Origin: CAWIUB01 sp963839995
GTDB taxonomy: Bacteria; Actinomycetota; Actinomycetes; Mycobacteriales; Jatrophihabitantaceae
Direction of reading: 5' to 3'
DNA length: 64,000 nt
Assembly (NCBI GenBank): GCA_963839995.1
Contig: CAWIXH010000006.1
Location: forward strand, 186,001 to 250,000
The notes below the pieces were generated by a model. That model was not told the DNA's origin. It did not search any database and was given only the letters and a program-made list of their open reading frames with translations. Numbering within the stretch: the first letter of the stretch is position 1; every line of letters starts with the position of its first letter. The translations under genes were made by a program, and so were the position numbers. Of the stretch, positions 25,510-35,041 are shown piece by piece.

Positions 25510-27858
25510 TCAGCCAGCCATGGCCAGGACGCTCTCGATCACATCACGCTGCTCGGTGGGGATCGGTTTGCCGTCGGCCGTAGTGACGTAGAACGCGTCG
25601 ACCACAGCTCCGCCGAGTGATTCCACCCGGGCCGACCGAATATCGACGCCACAGCGCTCGAGAGCCGCGGTGACCCGGTAGAGCAGGCCGATCGCGTCGT
25701 CGGCGCGGAACTCCAGCACGGTGGCGTCGGTCGCCTGGTCATCGAACCAACGCACCGCCGGCGCGCTGTGTCCCGCGGCCGCGCCACGGGCGTAGGAACG
25801 CTCCTTGGCGAACAGCCGCTCGGCCAGCGATAGCGACCCATCGAGCGCGCGCGCCAGATCGTGCCGGACGATGGCGGCGTCCGGCAACGACCCAAACCGC
25901 GGCTCGACCGCGAACGAGTTGACGGCCATGCCACGGTGAGTCTGGATCGACGCCGACCGCACGTCCAGCGAATGCAGCGCGAGCACCCCGGCCGCCCGCG
26001 ACAGCACGCCGAGCGAGTCGGGCGCGGCCACGACCACCTCGTCTCCGCGGACCTCAACCGCGAGCCGACCGTCGTCGGCCAGCCGGCGGCGGTGCTCGTC
26101 CAGTGCCGGTGCAGGTGGAAGCGGCGCCCCGCCCAGCACCACCCTCGCACGACGTACCAGATCGGCGACGAGCCCGGCCTTCCAGTCGCTCCACACGGCG
26201 GGCCCGGTGGCCAGAGCATCAGCGACCGTCAGCGTGTACAGCAGATCGAGTAGCTCGGCCGACCCGCCGACCGCGTCGATGACGATGCGGATGGTGACCG
26301 GATCGCTCAGGTCCCGCCGCGTCGCCGTGTGCGGCAGCAGCAAGTGATGGCGCACCAGGGCCGTCACCGTGGCCGCGTCCCCGTATGACAGCCCCATCCG
26401 GCTCGCGATCGGCGCGGCGACGTCGGCACCCACCACGGAGTGGTCACGGGGCGGGTAACCCTTGCCGATGTCGTGCAGCAGCGCCCCGAGCAGCAGCAAG
26501 TCGGGCCGGGCGACCTGACGGCGCAGCTGCGCCGCCTGCGCCGCCGCCTCGAGCAGATGCCGGTCGACGGTGTACCGATGCACCGGGTTGTGCTGCGCGC
26601 GGAACCGCACCGCATCCCACTCCGGTACGAGGTTGACGAGCAGCCCGGCCTGGTCGAGGGCTTCGAACACCGGCACCCCTGCGGCGCCGGCGCCCAGGGC
26701 GGATACGAAGTCGTCCAGCGCCGCTTTGGGCCACGGCTGGGGCATCGGGGCCGACTCCGTAGCCAGCCGCTCCAGGGCGAACGGGGACAGCGGCAGGTCA
26801 TGCTCAGCGGCGGCGCGGGCGGCACGCAGCACGAGCAGCGGATCGACCCACGGATCGGCGTCTCGAGCCAGCACGACCTCGCCGTCCTGAGCCACCACGT
26901 TGTGCGCAAGCGGCACCCGCTCCGGCGCGGCCGGCGCTAACGGCCGGAGCAGCCGCAGCGGACGCAGGCCACGCTCTGCGGGGCGAGCCGTGTCAACCCG
27001 GCGCCAGGCGTTGTGCAGAGTCAGCGCAATCGTGCGGGCCGCCTCGTTGACCGAGCGGAGAACCGCATCCGAATTCGGCACCCCGAGCGCGGTAGCGATC
27101 CCCGCTTGCTCCTGCTGGCGCAGCACGTCCTCGTCCCGGCCAGTTCGGCGATGCAGCTCGCCGCGGACGTCGAGCAGCACGTTCTTCGCCTCCCGGACCG
27201 CAAGCGGGAAGTCCACCAACTGCCCCACAGCGAGGGCCCGCAGCATGTTGGCATCTCGCAGGCAACCCTGCGAATCCTTCAGGTTCGGGTCGAGCAAGAA
27301 CGCGCCCTCACCGGCAATGCGCCACCGCAGCCGTGCCATCTCGTGCAGGTCGCCCGCCTTCTTCGCGGCTGTCGCGCGCCACAGTTCGAGCAGGCGATCA
27401 CGCAGCGGACCCGAGATGCCGGGGTCGCCAGCGATGTGACGCATGTCGAGCAGCCCCAGCATTGCCTTGAGGTCGTCCTTGGCGGTGCTGACCGCCTGCT
27501 CCGGTGTACGGACCGAGTGGTCCAAGCCGACCTTGCTGTCCCAGATCGGGTACCAGATCGCGTCGGCGATCTGCGCGACGCTGGCGGCAGCCCTGGAGAC
27601 TCGGCCGGTGTGCAGCAGCACCAGGTCGAGGTCCGCGTACGGGGAAGGATCGCGACGCCCCAGCCCCCCCACGGCCACCAGGGCCATGCCCTGGCCTTCC
27701 CCGTGCTGCGCGAAAGCCGCACGCAACCACGCGTCGTACTCGTCCGCCAGCCGGTGCCGAAGGTCCTGACCGACCAGTCCGGGCTGGCGCAACACGCCAG
27801 CCCGGACCTGATCGAGTCGGAGACTTCCCCGTTCAGACGGCGTCCGCGTCCCGCTCAC
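25510..27858 (-). CDS. glnD: [Protein-PII] uridylyl/adenylyltransferase GlnD
   Basis: A 782-residue nitrogen sensor that modifies and demodifies the PII protein. The nucleotidyltransferase motif is GGLGRRDPSPYADLDLVLLH (about 65-84); the HD hydrolase domain contains LLHDIGKGYPPRDHS; two ACT domains close the protein (DSLGVLSRAAGVLAL and DDAIGLLYRVTAALERCGV) and should bind glutamine. In Actinobacteria the enzyme usually adenylylates rather than uridylylates Tyr51 of PII. It is the third gene of amt-glnB-glnD; the GTG start lies 26 bases inside the end of glnB, so translational coupling is likely. Confidence 0.95.
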   Translation of the reverse strand: MSGTRTPSERGSLRLDQVRAGVLRQPGLVGQDLRHRLADEYDAWLRAAFAQHGEGQGMALVAVGGLGRRDPSPYADLDLVLLHTGRVSRAAASVAQIADAIWYPIWDSKVGLDHSVRTPEQAVSTAKDDLKAMLGLLDMRHIAGDPGISGPLRDRLLELWRATAAKKAGDLHEMARLRWRIAGEGAFLLDPNLKDSQGCLRDANMLRALAVGQLVDFPLAVREAKNVLLDVRGELHRRTGRDEDVLRQQEQAGIATALGVPNSDAVLRSVNEAARTIALTLHNAWRRVDTARPAERGLRPLRLLRPLAPAAPERVPLAHNVVAQDGEVVLARDADPWVDPLLVLRAARAAAEHDLPLSPFALERLATESAPMPQPWPKAALDDFVSALGAGAAGVPVFEALDQAGLLVNLVPEWDAVRFRAQHNPVHRYTVDRHLLEAAAQAAQLRRQVARPDLLLLGALLHDIGKGYPPRDHSVVGADVAAPIASRMGLSYGDAATVTALVRHHLLLPHTATRRDLSDPVTIRIVIDAVGGSAELLDLLYTLTVADALATGPAVWSDWKAGLVADLVRRARVVLGGAPLPPAPALDEHRRRLADDGRLAVEVRGDEVVVAAPDSLGVLSRAAGVLALHSLDVRSASIQTHRGMAVNSFAVEPRFGSLPDAAIVRHDLARALDGSLSLAERLFAKERSYARGAAAGHSAPAVRWFDDQATDATVLEFRADDAIGLLYRVTAALERCGVDIRSARVESLGGAVVDAFYVTTADGKPIPTEQRDVIESVLAMAG

Positions 27859-28171
27859 CCGTCCGCACCCGGACCAGCGTGCCGACCTCGGTCACCCACA
27901 CCTTGCCGTCGCCGATCTTGCCGGTGCGGGCCGCTTCGACGATCGCGTCGACGACCTTGTCGGCGTCGAGCGCGTCGGCCAAAACCTCGACCTTTACCTT
28001 GGGCACCAGGTCGACCGTGTACTCGGCGCCGCGATAGACCTCGGTGTGCCCACGCTGCCGGCCGAAGCCCTGCACCTCGCTGACCGTCAGTCCCTGCACG
28101 CCCAGCACTTCCAGGGCGGCCTTGACGTCGTCGAGCTTGAACGGCTTGATGATTGCGGTAATCAGCTTCAT
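27833..28171 (-). CDS. glnB: Nitrogen regulatory protein P-II
   Basis: A 112-residue PII signal protein, normal length. The T-loop carries the modifiable Tyr51 (EVYRGAEY), and the B-loop and C-loop motifs (TGKIGDGKVWV and VRVRTGE) bind ATP/ADP and 2-oxoglutarate. As a trimer it is expected to regulate the ammonium channel encoded just upstream and, after modification by GlnD, other nitrogen targets. It starts within the stop of amt (ATGA overlap) and ends inside glnD, forming a tightly coupled operon. It is close to GlnK of other Actinobacteria, which is the alternative name. Confidence 0.96.
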   Translation of the reverse strand: MKLITAIIKPFKLDDVKAALEVLGVQGLTVSEVQGFGRQRGHTEVYRGAEYTVDLVPKVKVEVLADALDADKVVDAIVEAARTGKIGDGKVWVTEVGTLVRVRTGERDADAV

Positions 28172-29553
28172 GCGCCCACACTCTCCTTCGTCCCCGCGGC
28201 GGCCGGGACGTAGTCTCCTGCGCCGACCCCGCCGAGCGGACCGAAATCGTACGCGGACTCACCGTGGATGGCGATGTCCAGGCCCTCGAGCTCGGCCTCT
28301 TCGGTGACCCGGTTCTTGAAGAACAGACCGATGACCTTCGCGATGATGAACGTGCCCACGAACGAGAAAATGGTGACCGCTCCGGCGGCGAGGAACTGGT
28401 GGAACAGCAGGTTCCAGCCACCGTACTTGCCGGTACCGCCGTAGAGAATCCCGTCGTTCGCCAGCGAGTTGGTGCCGCTGGTGCTGAAGAAGCCGACGCA
28501 CAGGGTGCCGACCCAGCCGCCGGCCAGGTGGACGCCGACCACGTCGAGCGAGTCGTCGTAGCCGAGCTTGTTCTTCACGCTGATCGCGTATGCGCAGATC
28601 GAGCCGGCGAACAAACCCACGAAGATCGAGCCGATCGGGCTCACGAAGCCCGCGCAGGGCGTGATCGCCACCAGACCGGCCACCGCGCCGGACGCGGCCC
28701 CGAGGGCGGTGGACTTCCCGTAACGCAGCTTCTCCACGATCAGCCAGGCGATGAGCGCGGTGGCCGTCGCGGTGTTCGTGTTCACCCAGGCGTACGAAGC
28801 CAGATCGCCCGCGCTCAGCGCCGAGCCCGCGTTGAACCCGAACCAGCCGAACCACAGCAAGCCGGCGCCGAGCATCACGAAGGGGATGTTGTTGCCGCGC
28901 ATCTTCTCCTTCGGCCAGCCTCGTCGACGTCCGAGTACGAGACACATCGCCAGGCCTGCCGCACCGGCGTTGATGTGGACCACCGTCCCGCCGGCGAAGT
29001 CTTCCGCGAAGTACTTGCCCGCCGGCCACAGCGACTGGTTCAGCCAGCCGTAGCCGTCGAAGACCCAGTGCGCGACCGGGGCGTAGATCAGGATCGACCA
29101 GGCGGTCACGAACGCGACGAACGCCCCGAACTTCCAGCGATCGGCCGTCGAGCCGGTGATGAGGGCCGGCGTGATGATCGCGAACGTGACCTGGAACGCC
29201 ACGAAGGCGAGCGTCGGAATGGTCTGGGCGGCGCCAAGGGCCGGGACGACGTCCCTGATGTTCTGCATCCCGAAGAAATGCAGGTCGCCCAGCCACCTGT
29301 TGTCACCGCCGAACGCCCAGGTGAAGCCGATGATCACCCAGGTGACGCTCACCACGGCGATGGCCATGAAGTTCTGGATGAGCATGCCCAGAATGTGCTT
29401 GGCGCGGACCATGCCGCCGTAGAAGAAGGCCAGGCCGGGCGTCATCAGCAGCACCAACGATGCCGCGGCAAGCACCCAGGCGGTATCGCCCGCACTCAGG
29501 CTCTTCTTCAGATCGAATGGCGCATAGGACGCCGCCACCACGAGTTGTGACAC
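28168..29553 (-). CDS. amt: Ammonium transporter
   Basis: A 461-residue integral membrane protein with about 11 transmembrane helices of the Amt/Mep/Rh family. Typical blocks are LLMTPGLAFFYGGMVRAKH near the N-terminus, the signature DFAGGTVVHINAGAAGLA in the centre, and GVHLAGGWVGTL with the second conserved pore histidine. It conducts ammonium or ammonia across the membrane and is blocked by PII. GTG start with a GGGGGAG ribosome site. First gene of amt-glnB-glnD; a candidate GlnR half-site pair lies about 95-110 bases upstream. Confidence 0.96.
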   Translation of the reverse strand: MSQLVVAASYAPFDLKKSLSAGDTAWVLAAASLVLLMTPGLAFFYGGMVRAKHILGMLIQNFMAIAVVSVTWVIIGFTWAFGGDNRWLGDLHFFGMQNIRDVVPALGAAQTIPTLAFVAFQVTFAIITPALITGSTADRWKFGAFVAFVTAWSILIYAPVAHWVFDGYGWLNQSLWPAGKYFAEDFAGGTVVHINAGAAGLAMCLVLGRRRGWPKEKMRGNNIPFVMLGAGLLWFGWFGFNAGSALSAGDLASYAWVNTNTATATALIAWLIVEKLRYGKSTALGAASGAVAGLVAITPCAGFVSPIGSIFVGLFAGSICAYAISVKNKLGYDDSLDVVGVHLAGGWVGTLCVGFFSTSGTNSLANDGILYGGTGKYGGWNLLFHQFLAAGAVTIFSFVGTFIIAKVIGLFFKNRVTEEAELEGLDIAIHGESAYDFGPLGGVGAGDYVPAAAGTKESVGA

Positions 29554-29647
29554 AGGGCTCCCCCTTTTGGTTAGGGACAGTCGTCGCGCGGGAACGCGCG
29601 CTGGCGACAGAGTGGAGGGCCCCTGTTAACGCGAAGCGCCCAGGCGT

Positions 29648-29663
29648 GTTTCAGCCTTGTAAC
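29648..29663 (-). promoter_or_regulatory. Candidate GlnR-type box upstream of amt
   Basis: On the minus strand the sequence reads GTTAC-AAGGCT-GAAAC, fitting the GTnAC-N6-GAAAC half-site pair described for actinobacterial GlnR. It is 95-110 bases before the amt GTG. The second half-site pair found at strong GlnR targets is not clear here; only a GTTAAC at 29625-29630 is nearby. Confidence 0.4.
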
Positions 29664-29703
29664 CACGGTCGGCCAGCGCTGAGTGCTCGTCTCCTCACGG
29701 GCC

Positions 29704-29858
29704 CCTTTGCCCTCCTGCGACACGGTTATGGCCCCCTTTGCCCCGCGGCGACACGTTGGCCGGCGGCTGAAACGTGCCGTCGCGGGACAAAGTCGCTTAC
29801 GAATGTGTCGTTGCGGGGCAAAGCGGTGGCCGCGACGACGTGCCGTGGCGGGCAGCAG
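29704..29858. repeat. Cluster of five CTTTGCCCCGC-type repeats in both orientations
   Basis: This 361-base intergenic region (29554-29914) holds no gene. It contains two direct copies of a ~20-base motif near 29704-29724 and 29735-29755 (core CCTTTGCCCCGCGGCGACACG) and three inverted copies near 29773-29792, 29805-29823 and 29839-29858. The opposed copies can fold into stem-loops. The same motif occurs at 41431-41450 and as a hairpin at 47452-47498, so it is a dispersed family. It separates the starts of amt-glnB-glnD from the end of tdh-kbl. Confidence 0.75.
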
Positions 29859-29914
29859 AGCCCGCTGTCGCGTTAGCGCCATCGCGAACGCCGACCGCGC
29901 AGGGTGCTGACCGC

Positions 29915-31095
<1,181 letters not shown>

Positions 31096-31096
<1 letters not shown>

Positions 31097-32127
31097 CAGA
31101 CCACCGTCCAATCCAGGACAACCTTGCCGCACTTGCCCCCCCGCGCGGTGGCGAAGGCGTCGGCCCATCGGTGAGCCGGGAACCGGTCGGTGATCACCGC
31201 AGAGATGTCCAGCCCGGACCGCAGCAGGGCGCTCATGGCGTACCAGGTCTCGAACATCTCCCGGCCGTATATCCCCTTGATCGCGATCATGTGGGTGACC
31301 ACCTTGGTCCAGTCGATCTCGACCGGCGCACTCGGCAGGCCGAGCATGGCGATGCGTCCGCCGTGGTTCAGGTTGCCGATCACGTCCGGCAACGCCGACG
31401 GATGGCCACTCATCTCCAGCGCGACGTCGAAACCCTCGACCATGCCAAGCTGCTTCTGGGTGTCCTCAATGGTGCCGGTGGTGACGTTGAGCGCGACGTC
31501 GACGCCGAGTTGCCTGGCCAGTTCCAGCCGCGGCTCGCTCACGTCGGTGATGACGACGTACCGGGCGCCGACGTGCCTGGCGATAGCGGCAGCCATCAGG
31601 CCGATCGGGCCGGCCCCGGTGATCAGCACGTCCTCGCCGACGAGCGGGAACGACAGCGCGGTGTGCACCGCGTTGCCGAACGGGTCGAAGATCGCGCCCA
31701 GGTCGGGATCCACCGGGGTGTGGTGCACCCAGACGTTGCTTTCCGGCAGCACGACGAACTCGGCGAACGCACCGTCGCGATTGACACCCAGGCTGGACGT
31801 GCGGATGCACAGATGACGCCGACCGGCTCGGCAGTTGCGGCAGGTACCGCAGACGATGTGCCCCTCACCGGACACCAGATCGCCGACCCGCACGTCGCGA
31901 ACCCCGTCGCCGAGCGCAACGACCTCTCCGCAGAACTCGTGCCCGGCGATGAGCGGGGCATCGACAGACGACGCGGCGAACGAGTCCCACGATTCGATGT
32001 GCAGGTCGGTGCCGCAGATCCCCGTGCGCAGCACACGGATCTTGACCTCGGCGGGCCCAGGCACCGGTTCCGGTCGATCAGTGAACTCGAATCCCGGCCG
32101 CGCTGCCGGTTTGTAGAGCGCCTTCAT
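31096..32127 (-). CDS. tdh: L-threonine 3-dehydrogenase
   Basis: A 343-residue zinc-dependent medium-chain dehydrogenase that oxidises L-threonine to 2-amino-3-oxobutyrate with NAD+. The catalytic-zinc residues lie in RTGICGTDLHIE and GHEFCGEV; the structural zinc cysteines are CGTCRNCRAGRRHLC; the Rossmann motif is ITGAGPIGLMAA. Its product is the substrate of Kbl, encoded immediately downstream. The ATG lies one base after the stop of the upstream vapC toxin gene, so tdh-kbl appears to be read through from the vapBC promoter unless a promoter lies inside vapC. Confidence 0.96.
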
Positions 32128-32128
32128 C

Positions 32129-32503
32129 TCAATACGGGGCCTTCAGTCCGGGAAACATCGGGAAATGCCTGACGTTGTGGGTAGCCAACTCTGCCGCAAG
32201 CCACTGAGCGGTCGCGGCGACGACCAGGTCCGCCGACCCCACGGTTTGATGGCTGCGCCGGTACTGACGACCGAGGTCGCCGGCCATCCGGCTCACTGGC
32301 TCGCTGACCGGCACCCAGTCCAAGACCGCGAACAGCGCCTCAGCCGCGCGCCGCTCGCCGGAACGCAGGCCACGGATTACTTCAGCACGAGAGATCTCCG
32401 AGCAATACGGCGGCTCGTTCGCGGAGTTGAGCCACGCGACGCCGTCCGCGAACCCGCGCAGCACATCTACGAGCACTGTGGTGTCGATGACTAATCCCGC
32501 CAA
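32129..32503 (-). CDS. vapC: VapC-type PIN-domain ribonuclease toxin
   Basis: A 124-residue PIN domain. The acidic metal-binding residues are Asp in VIDTTVLVD, Glu in SRAEVIRGL, and Asp in GSADLVVAATA, with a further conserved stretch LATHNVRHF near the C-terminus. VapC toxins cleave specific tRNA or rRNA sites when released from the antitoxin. The start is a TTG overlapping the end of the antitoxin gene by 13 bases, with GGAG five bases upstream. The stop is one base before the tdh start. Confidence 0.88.
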   Translation of the reverse strand: MAGLVIDTTVLVDVLRGFADGVAWLNSANEPPYCSEISRAEVIRGLRSGERRAAEALFAVLDWVPVSEPVSRMAGDLGRQYRRSHQTVGSADLVVAATAQWLAAELATHNVRHFPMFPGLKAPY

Positions 32504-32775
32504 CGCTGCTCCAGCTCGCGCTGCCTCACCCGGTCACGTTTACGCAGTTCCTGCACGTACGTCGCGCCATCCGGCAGGTATGGCGCGATGCCGGCGGCCG
32601 CCTCCACACCTGCCCGGAACCGCTCCATTCTCGTCTGGTGGTCGTCGGACGTGCGCTCGAGGTACTGATCCAGCGCGTCGCGAATGATCTGCGACTTCGT
32701 GCGACCCTCGGCCGCTGCGCGGGAGGCGAGCACGCGATCCTGCTGCTCGTCCAGGTAGATTTGCGTACGGCGCAC
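32491..32775 (-). CDS. vapB: Ribbon-helix-helix antitoxin (VapB-type)
   Basis: A 94-residue protein with an N-terminal ribbon-helix-helix DNA-binding domain (RRTQIYLDEQQDRVLASRAAAEGRTKSQIIRDAL, residues 2-36), followed by a charged helical region (residues 45-94) that should wrap the VapC active site. It overlaps vapC by 13 bases, the normal antitoxin-toxin order. A perfect 9-bp inverted repeat spans its start codon and is the likely autoregulatory operator. The GTG has no ribosome site; a TATGCT box lies eight bases upstream in the palindrome, consistent with leaderless expression. Confidence 0.85.
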   Translation of the reverse strand: MRRTQIYLDEQQDRVLASRAAAEGRTKSQIIRDALDQYLERTSDDHQTRMERFRAGVEAAAGIAPYLPDGATYVQELRKRDRVRQRELEQRWRD

Positions 32776-32794
32776 GATGTATGAGCATACATCG
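32775..32794. promoter_or_regulatory. Palindromic operator of the vapBC module
   Basis: CGATGTATG-AG-CATACATCG is a perfect 9-bp inverted repeat with a 2-base centre, overlapping the vapB GTG and a TATGCT -10-like element. Ribbon-helix-helix antitoxins bind such repeats to repress their own promoter. It lies 36 bases from the start of the divergent second antitoxin gene, so one operator might affect both modules. Confidence 0.65.
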
Positions 32795-32830
32795 TTAGGC
32801 CCACGGCGGCTAGATGCTACCTTCGTGTAC

Positions 32831-33103
32831 ATGACGACTACGGTGGGAGTAGCGCAGCTCCGCCAGAACCTCAGCAGGTATCTCAAGCTGGTCGAGCGCG
32901 GCGAGCGACTGGTCGTCACTGATCGCAACCGTCCGGTTGCTGAGCTCGGCCCCCCGGCAGTCGGCAGCGCGGACCTGGATCGCCTCGTTGTCGAGGGTCG
33001 CGTCCAGCGGCCGCGTCGGCGAATGCTGCCGGCGCCGTTGTCGGTCTCGGGCGACGCCCGCCCGTTGAGCTCCGCACTCGACGAGATCCGCGGCGACGGC
33101 TGA
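32831..33103 (+). CDS. Phd/YefM-type (type II) antitoxin
   Basis: A 90-residue protein with a Phd/YefM N-terminal fold (VGVAQLRQNLSRYLKLVERGERLVVTDRNRPVAEL), the DNA-binding and dimerisation part, and a C-terminal tail of about 45 residues for toxin binding. Its stop codon is directly followed by the toxin GTG (TGAGTG). The ATG at 32831 has no ribosome site, but TACCTT lies seven bases upstream, another leaderless-type start. It is divergent from the RHH-type vapB, with 55 bases between the two starts. Confidence 0.85.
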   Translation: MTTTVGVAQLRQNLSRYLKLVERGERLVVTDRNRPVAELGPPAVGSADLDRLVVEGRVQRPRRRMLPAPLSVSGDARPLSSALDEIRGDG

Positions 33104-33517
33104 GTGCCGCTCTACTATCTGGACTCCTCGGCACTGGTCAAGCTCGTCGTGGACGAGCCCGAATCGGCTGCGCTACGGCGGTTCCTCGACGGCGCCGACA
33201 TTATCTCAAGCGAGCTCGTACGGTGCGAAATTCCCCGCGCCATCCGACGCGCCGTTGGACACGGTCCTCACCTGCCCGGCGACCAGCTGCTCAATCGTGC
33301 CGACGAGTTGCTGGATGCGGTAGCCGTGCTGCCCCTCGATAGCCCGATCCTGGTGTCCGCGGGCAAGCTGGCCGAGCCGGCGCTGCGCGCGCTCGATGCG
33401 ATCCACGTTGCCTCGGCTTTGGACGTCGTTCCGATCGAGGGCTTCGTCAGCTACGACTACCGGCAGAACGCCGCTGCACGATTGGCCGGTCTGCGCACCG
33501 TGGCACCGAACCCTTGA
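33104..33517 (+). CDS. vapC: VapC-type PIN-domain ribonuclease toxin (second module)
   Basis: A 137-residue PIN domain: the first acidic residue is in YYLDSSALVKL, the Glu in SELVRCEIPRAI, and the Asp pair in ALDAIHVASAL, followed by FVSYDYRQNAAARLAGL at the C-terminus. It belongs with the Phd-type antitoxin directly upstream, stop and start being adjacent. It resembles the first VapC only in fold, so the two modules are unlikely to be recent duplicates. Confidence 0.88.
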   Translation: MPLYYLDSSALVKLVVDEPESAALRRFLDGADIISSELVRCEIPRAIRRAVGHGPHLPGDQLLNRADELLDAVAVLPLDSPILVSAGKLAEPALRALDAIHVASALDVVPIEGFVSYDYRQNAAARLAGLRTVAPNP

Positions 33518-33626
33518 GGCCCGTGTTCGACCGAGGCACGTCGAGCGACGTGCACGGCCCGGGGCGCACAACCTCGCGATCTGCGGTGGCGAGAGGGTAG
33601 CGCCACGAGCTGTGCGGCCATCCACA

Positions 33627-33678
33627 TGATCAGGAGCCCGTGACCCAGCGCCACGGCTTGGTCTGTGGCTCCTGATCA
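33627..33678. terminator. Inverted repeat between vapC and ftsY
   Basis: Perfect 12-bp arms TGATCAGGAGCC (33627-33638) and its complement (33667-33678) enclose 28 bases that can form an inner stem. It lies between the convergent ends of the second vapC and ftsY, so a bidirectional terminator is the simplest reading. The rest of the 320-base gap (33518-33837) holds the tandem repeat described separately and no gene. Confidence 0.5.
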
Positions 33679-33727
33679 ACGACCGGCAGTCGCGCGATCG
33701 CAGTAACGCTGTGGCAACAACCCTTTC

Positions 33728-33867
33728 GACGCTCAGCCCACTGGTTCGCCGAGCAAGGCGTCGACGCTCAGCCCACTGGTTCGCCGAGCAAGGCGTCGAC
33801 GCTCAGCCCACTGGTTCGCCGAGCAAGGCGTCGACGCTCAGCCCACTGGTTCGCCGAGCAAGGCGTC
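33728..33867 (-). repeat. 4 x 35-bp tandem repeat built from the ftsY 3' end
   Basis: Four identical 35-base units start at 33728, 33763, 33798 and 33833. The fourth contains the last codons and TGA of ftsY (residues DALLGEPVG); the other three are extra copies downstream of the stop. The repeat is therefore an amplification of the gene terminus, leaving the protein intact. Confidence 0.95.
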
Positions 33868-35004
33868 GACGAACTGCTCGGCGTCGAACGGCGCGAGGTC
33901 GTCGGCGCCCTCGCCCAAGCCCACCAGCTTGACCGGCACGCCGAGCTCGCGCTGCACGCTGATGACGATGCCGCCCTTGGCGGTGCCGTCGAGCTTCGTC
34001 AGCACGATTCCCGTGACGTCGACGACCTCGGTGAATACCCGGGCCTGGGTCAGGCCGTTCTGCCCGGTGGTGGCGTCCAGGACGAGCAGTGTCTCGTCGA
34101 CCGGCCCCTGCCTCTCGACCACCCGCTTGACCTTGCCCAGTTCGTCCATCAGCCCGACCTTGGTGTGCAGCCGGCCAGCCGTGTCGATGAGGACCGTGTC
34201 GACGCCGCGCTGCGCGCCGTGCCGCACGGCGTCGAATGCCACGCTGGCGGGGTCACCAGCCTCCGGGCCGCGCACCGTCTCGGCGCCGACCCTGGCACCC
34301 CAGGTCTGCAGTTGGTCGGCTGCGGCGGCCCGGAAGGTATCGGCCGCCCCGAGCAGGACGCTGCGCCCGTCGGCGACCAGCACCCGGGCCAGCTTGCCGC
34401 AGGTGGTCGTCTTGCCGGTGCCGTTCACCCCGACGACGAGCAGAACCGACGGGTGACCGTCATGGGGCGTGGTGTGCAGCGTGCGGTCCAGATCCGGCTG
34501 TAGCGCCGCGACGAGCTCATCGGCAAGCAACGCCCGCAGCTCGCCCTGCGATTGAGTGCCGAGCACCTTGCTGCGGGTCCGCAGCCGGTCGACGATCTCG
34601 GTCGTGGCGCCGACGCCCACGTCCGCGCTGAGCAGGGCCTCCTCGATCTCCTCCCACGCCTGCTCATCTAGCTTGTCCCGCGATAGTACGGACAGCAGGC
34701 CCCGACCCAACGTGGACTGCGACCGGCCCAGTCGGGCGCGCAGGCGATGCAGCCGCCCCGCGGTCGGCTCCGGGATCTCGACCGGGGGCGGGGCCAGGAC
34801 GTCGGTTTCGGCCGGTTCGACGATCGTGCCCACGCTGCCGGGCGGCTGCGCGTGATCGGCGACTGCGGGCTCGCCGCCGGCACTGGGACGCGGTGGCGCA
34901 GGCGGCGGGACGACCCGGCCGGCGCGCCGCCGCGGAACGACGAACGCGGCGAGCGCGATCAGTGCCACGACGACGATCGCTAGCGCGATCCACAGATAAG
35001 TCAC
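33838..35004 (-). CDS. ftsY: Signal recognition particle receptor FtsY
   Basis: A 388-residue SRP receptor GTPase. An N-terminal membrane segment (residues 3-24) precedes a Pro/Ala-rich acidic linker (25-75), the helical N domain (about 85-170) and the G domain. Motifs: GVNGTGKTTTCGKLA (G1), DTFRAAA (G2), IDTAGRLHTK (G3) and TKLDGTAKGG (G4). It docks SRP-ribosome complexes at the membrane for co-translational insertion. In many Actinobacteria it directly follows smc; here two L,D-transpeptidase genes lie between. Its 3' end is the source of a tandem repeat. Confidence 0.96.
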   Translation of the reverse strand: MTYLWIALAIVVVALIALAAFVVPRRRAGRVVPPPAPPRPSAGGEPAVADHAQPPGSVGTIVEPAETDVLAPPPVEIPEPTAGRLHRLRARLGRSQSTLGRGLLSVLSRDKLDEQAWEEIEEALLSADVGVGATTEIVDRLRTRSKVLGTQSQGELRALLADELVAALQPDLDRTLHTTPHDGHPSVLLVVGVNGTGKTTTCGKLARVLVADGRSVLLGAADTFRAAAADQLQTWGARVGAETVRGPEAGDPASVAFDAVRHGAQRGVDTVLIDTAGRLHTKVGLMDELGKVKRVVERQGPVDETLLVLDATTGQNGLTQARVFTEVVDVTGIVLTKLDGTAKGGIVISVQRELGVPVKLVGLGEGADDLAPFDAEQFVDALLGEPVG

Positions 35005-35041
35005 GGCGTCATCATCTCAGGCCACGGCTGGGCCTGAGCGA

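Noticed and set aside
29704..29858. Possible CRISPR array
   Set aside because: Repeats are short, imperfect, in both orientations, irregularly spaced, and also found alone elsewhere; no cas genes are present.
32129..33517. Two vapBC modules as a recent duplication
   Set aside because: Antitoxins belong to different folds (RHH and Phd) and the PIN domains differ throughout.
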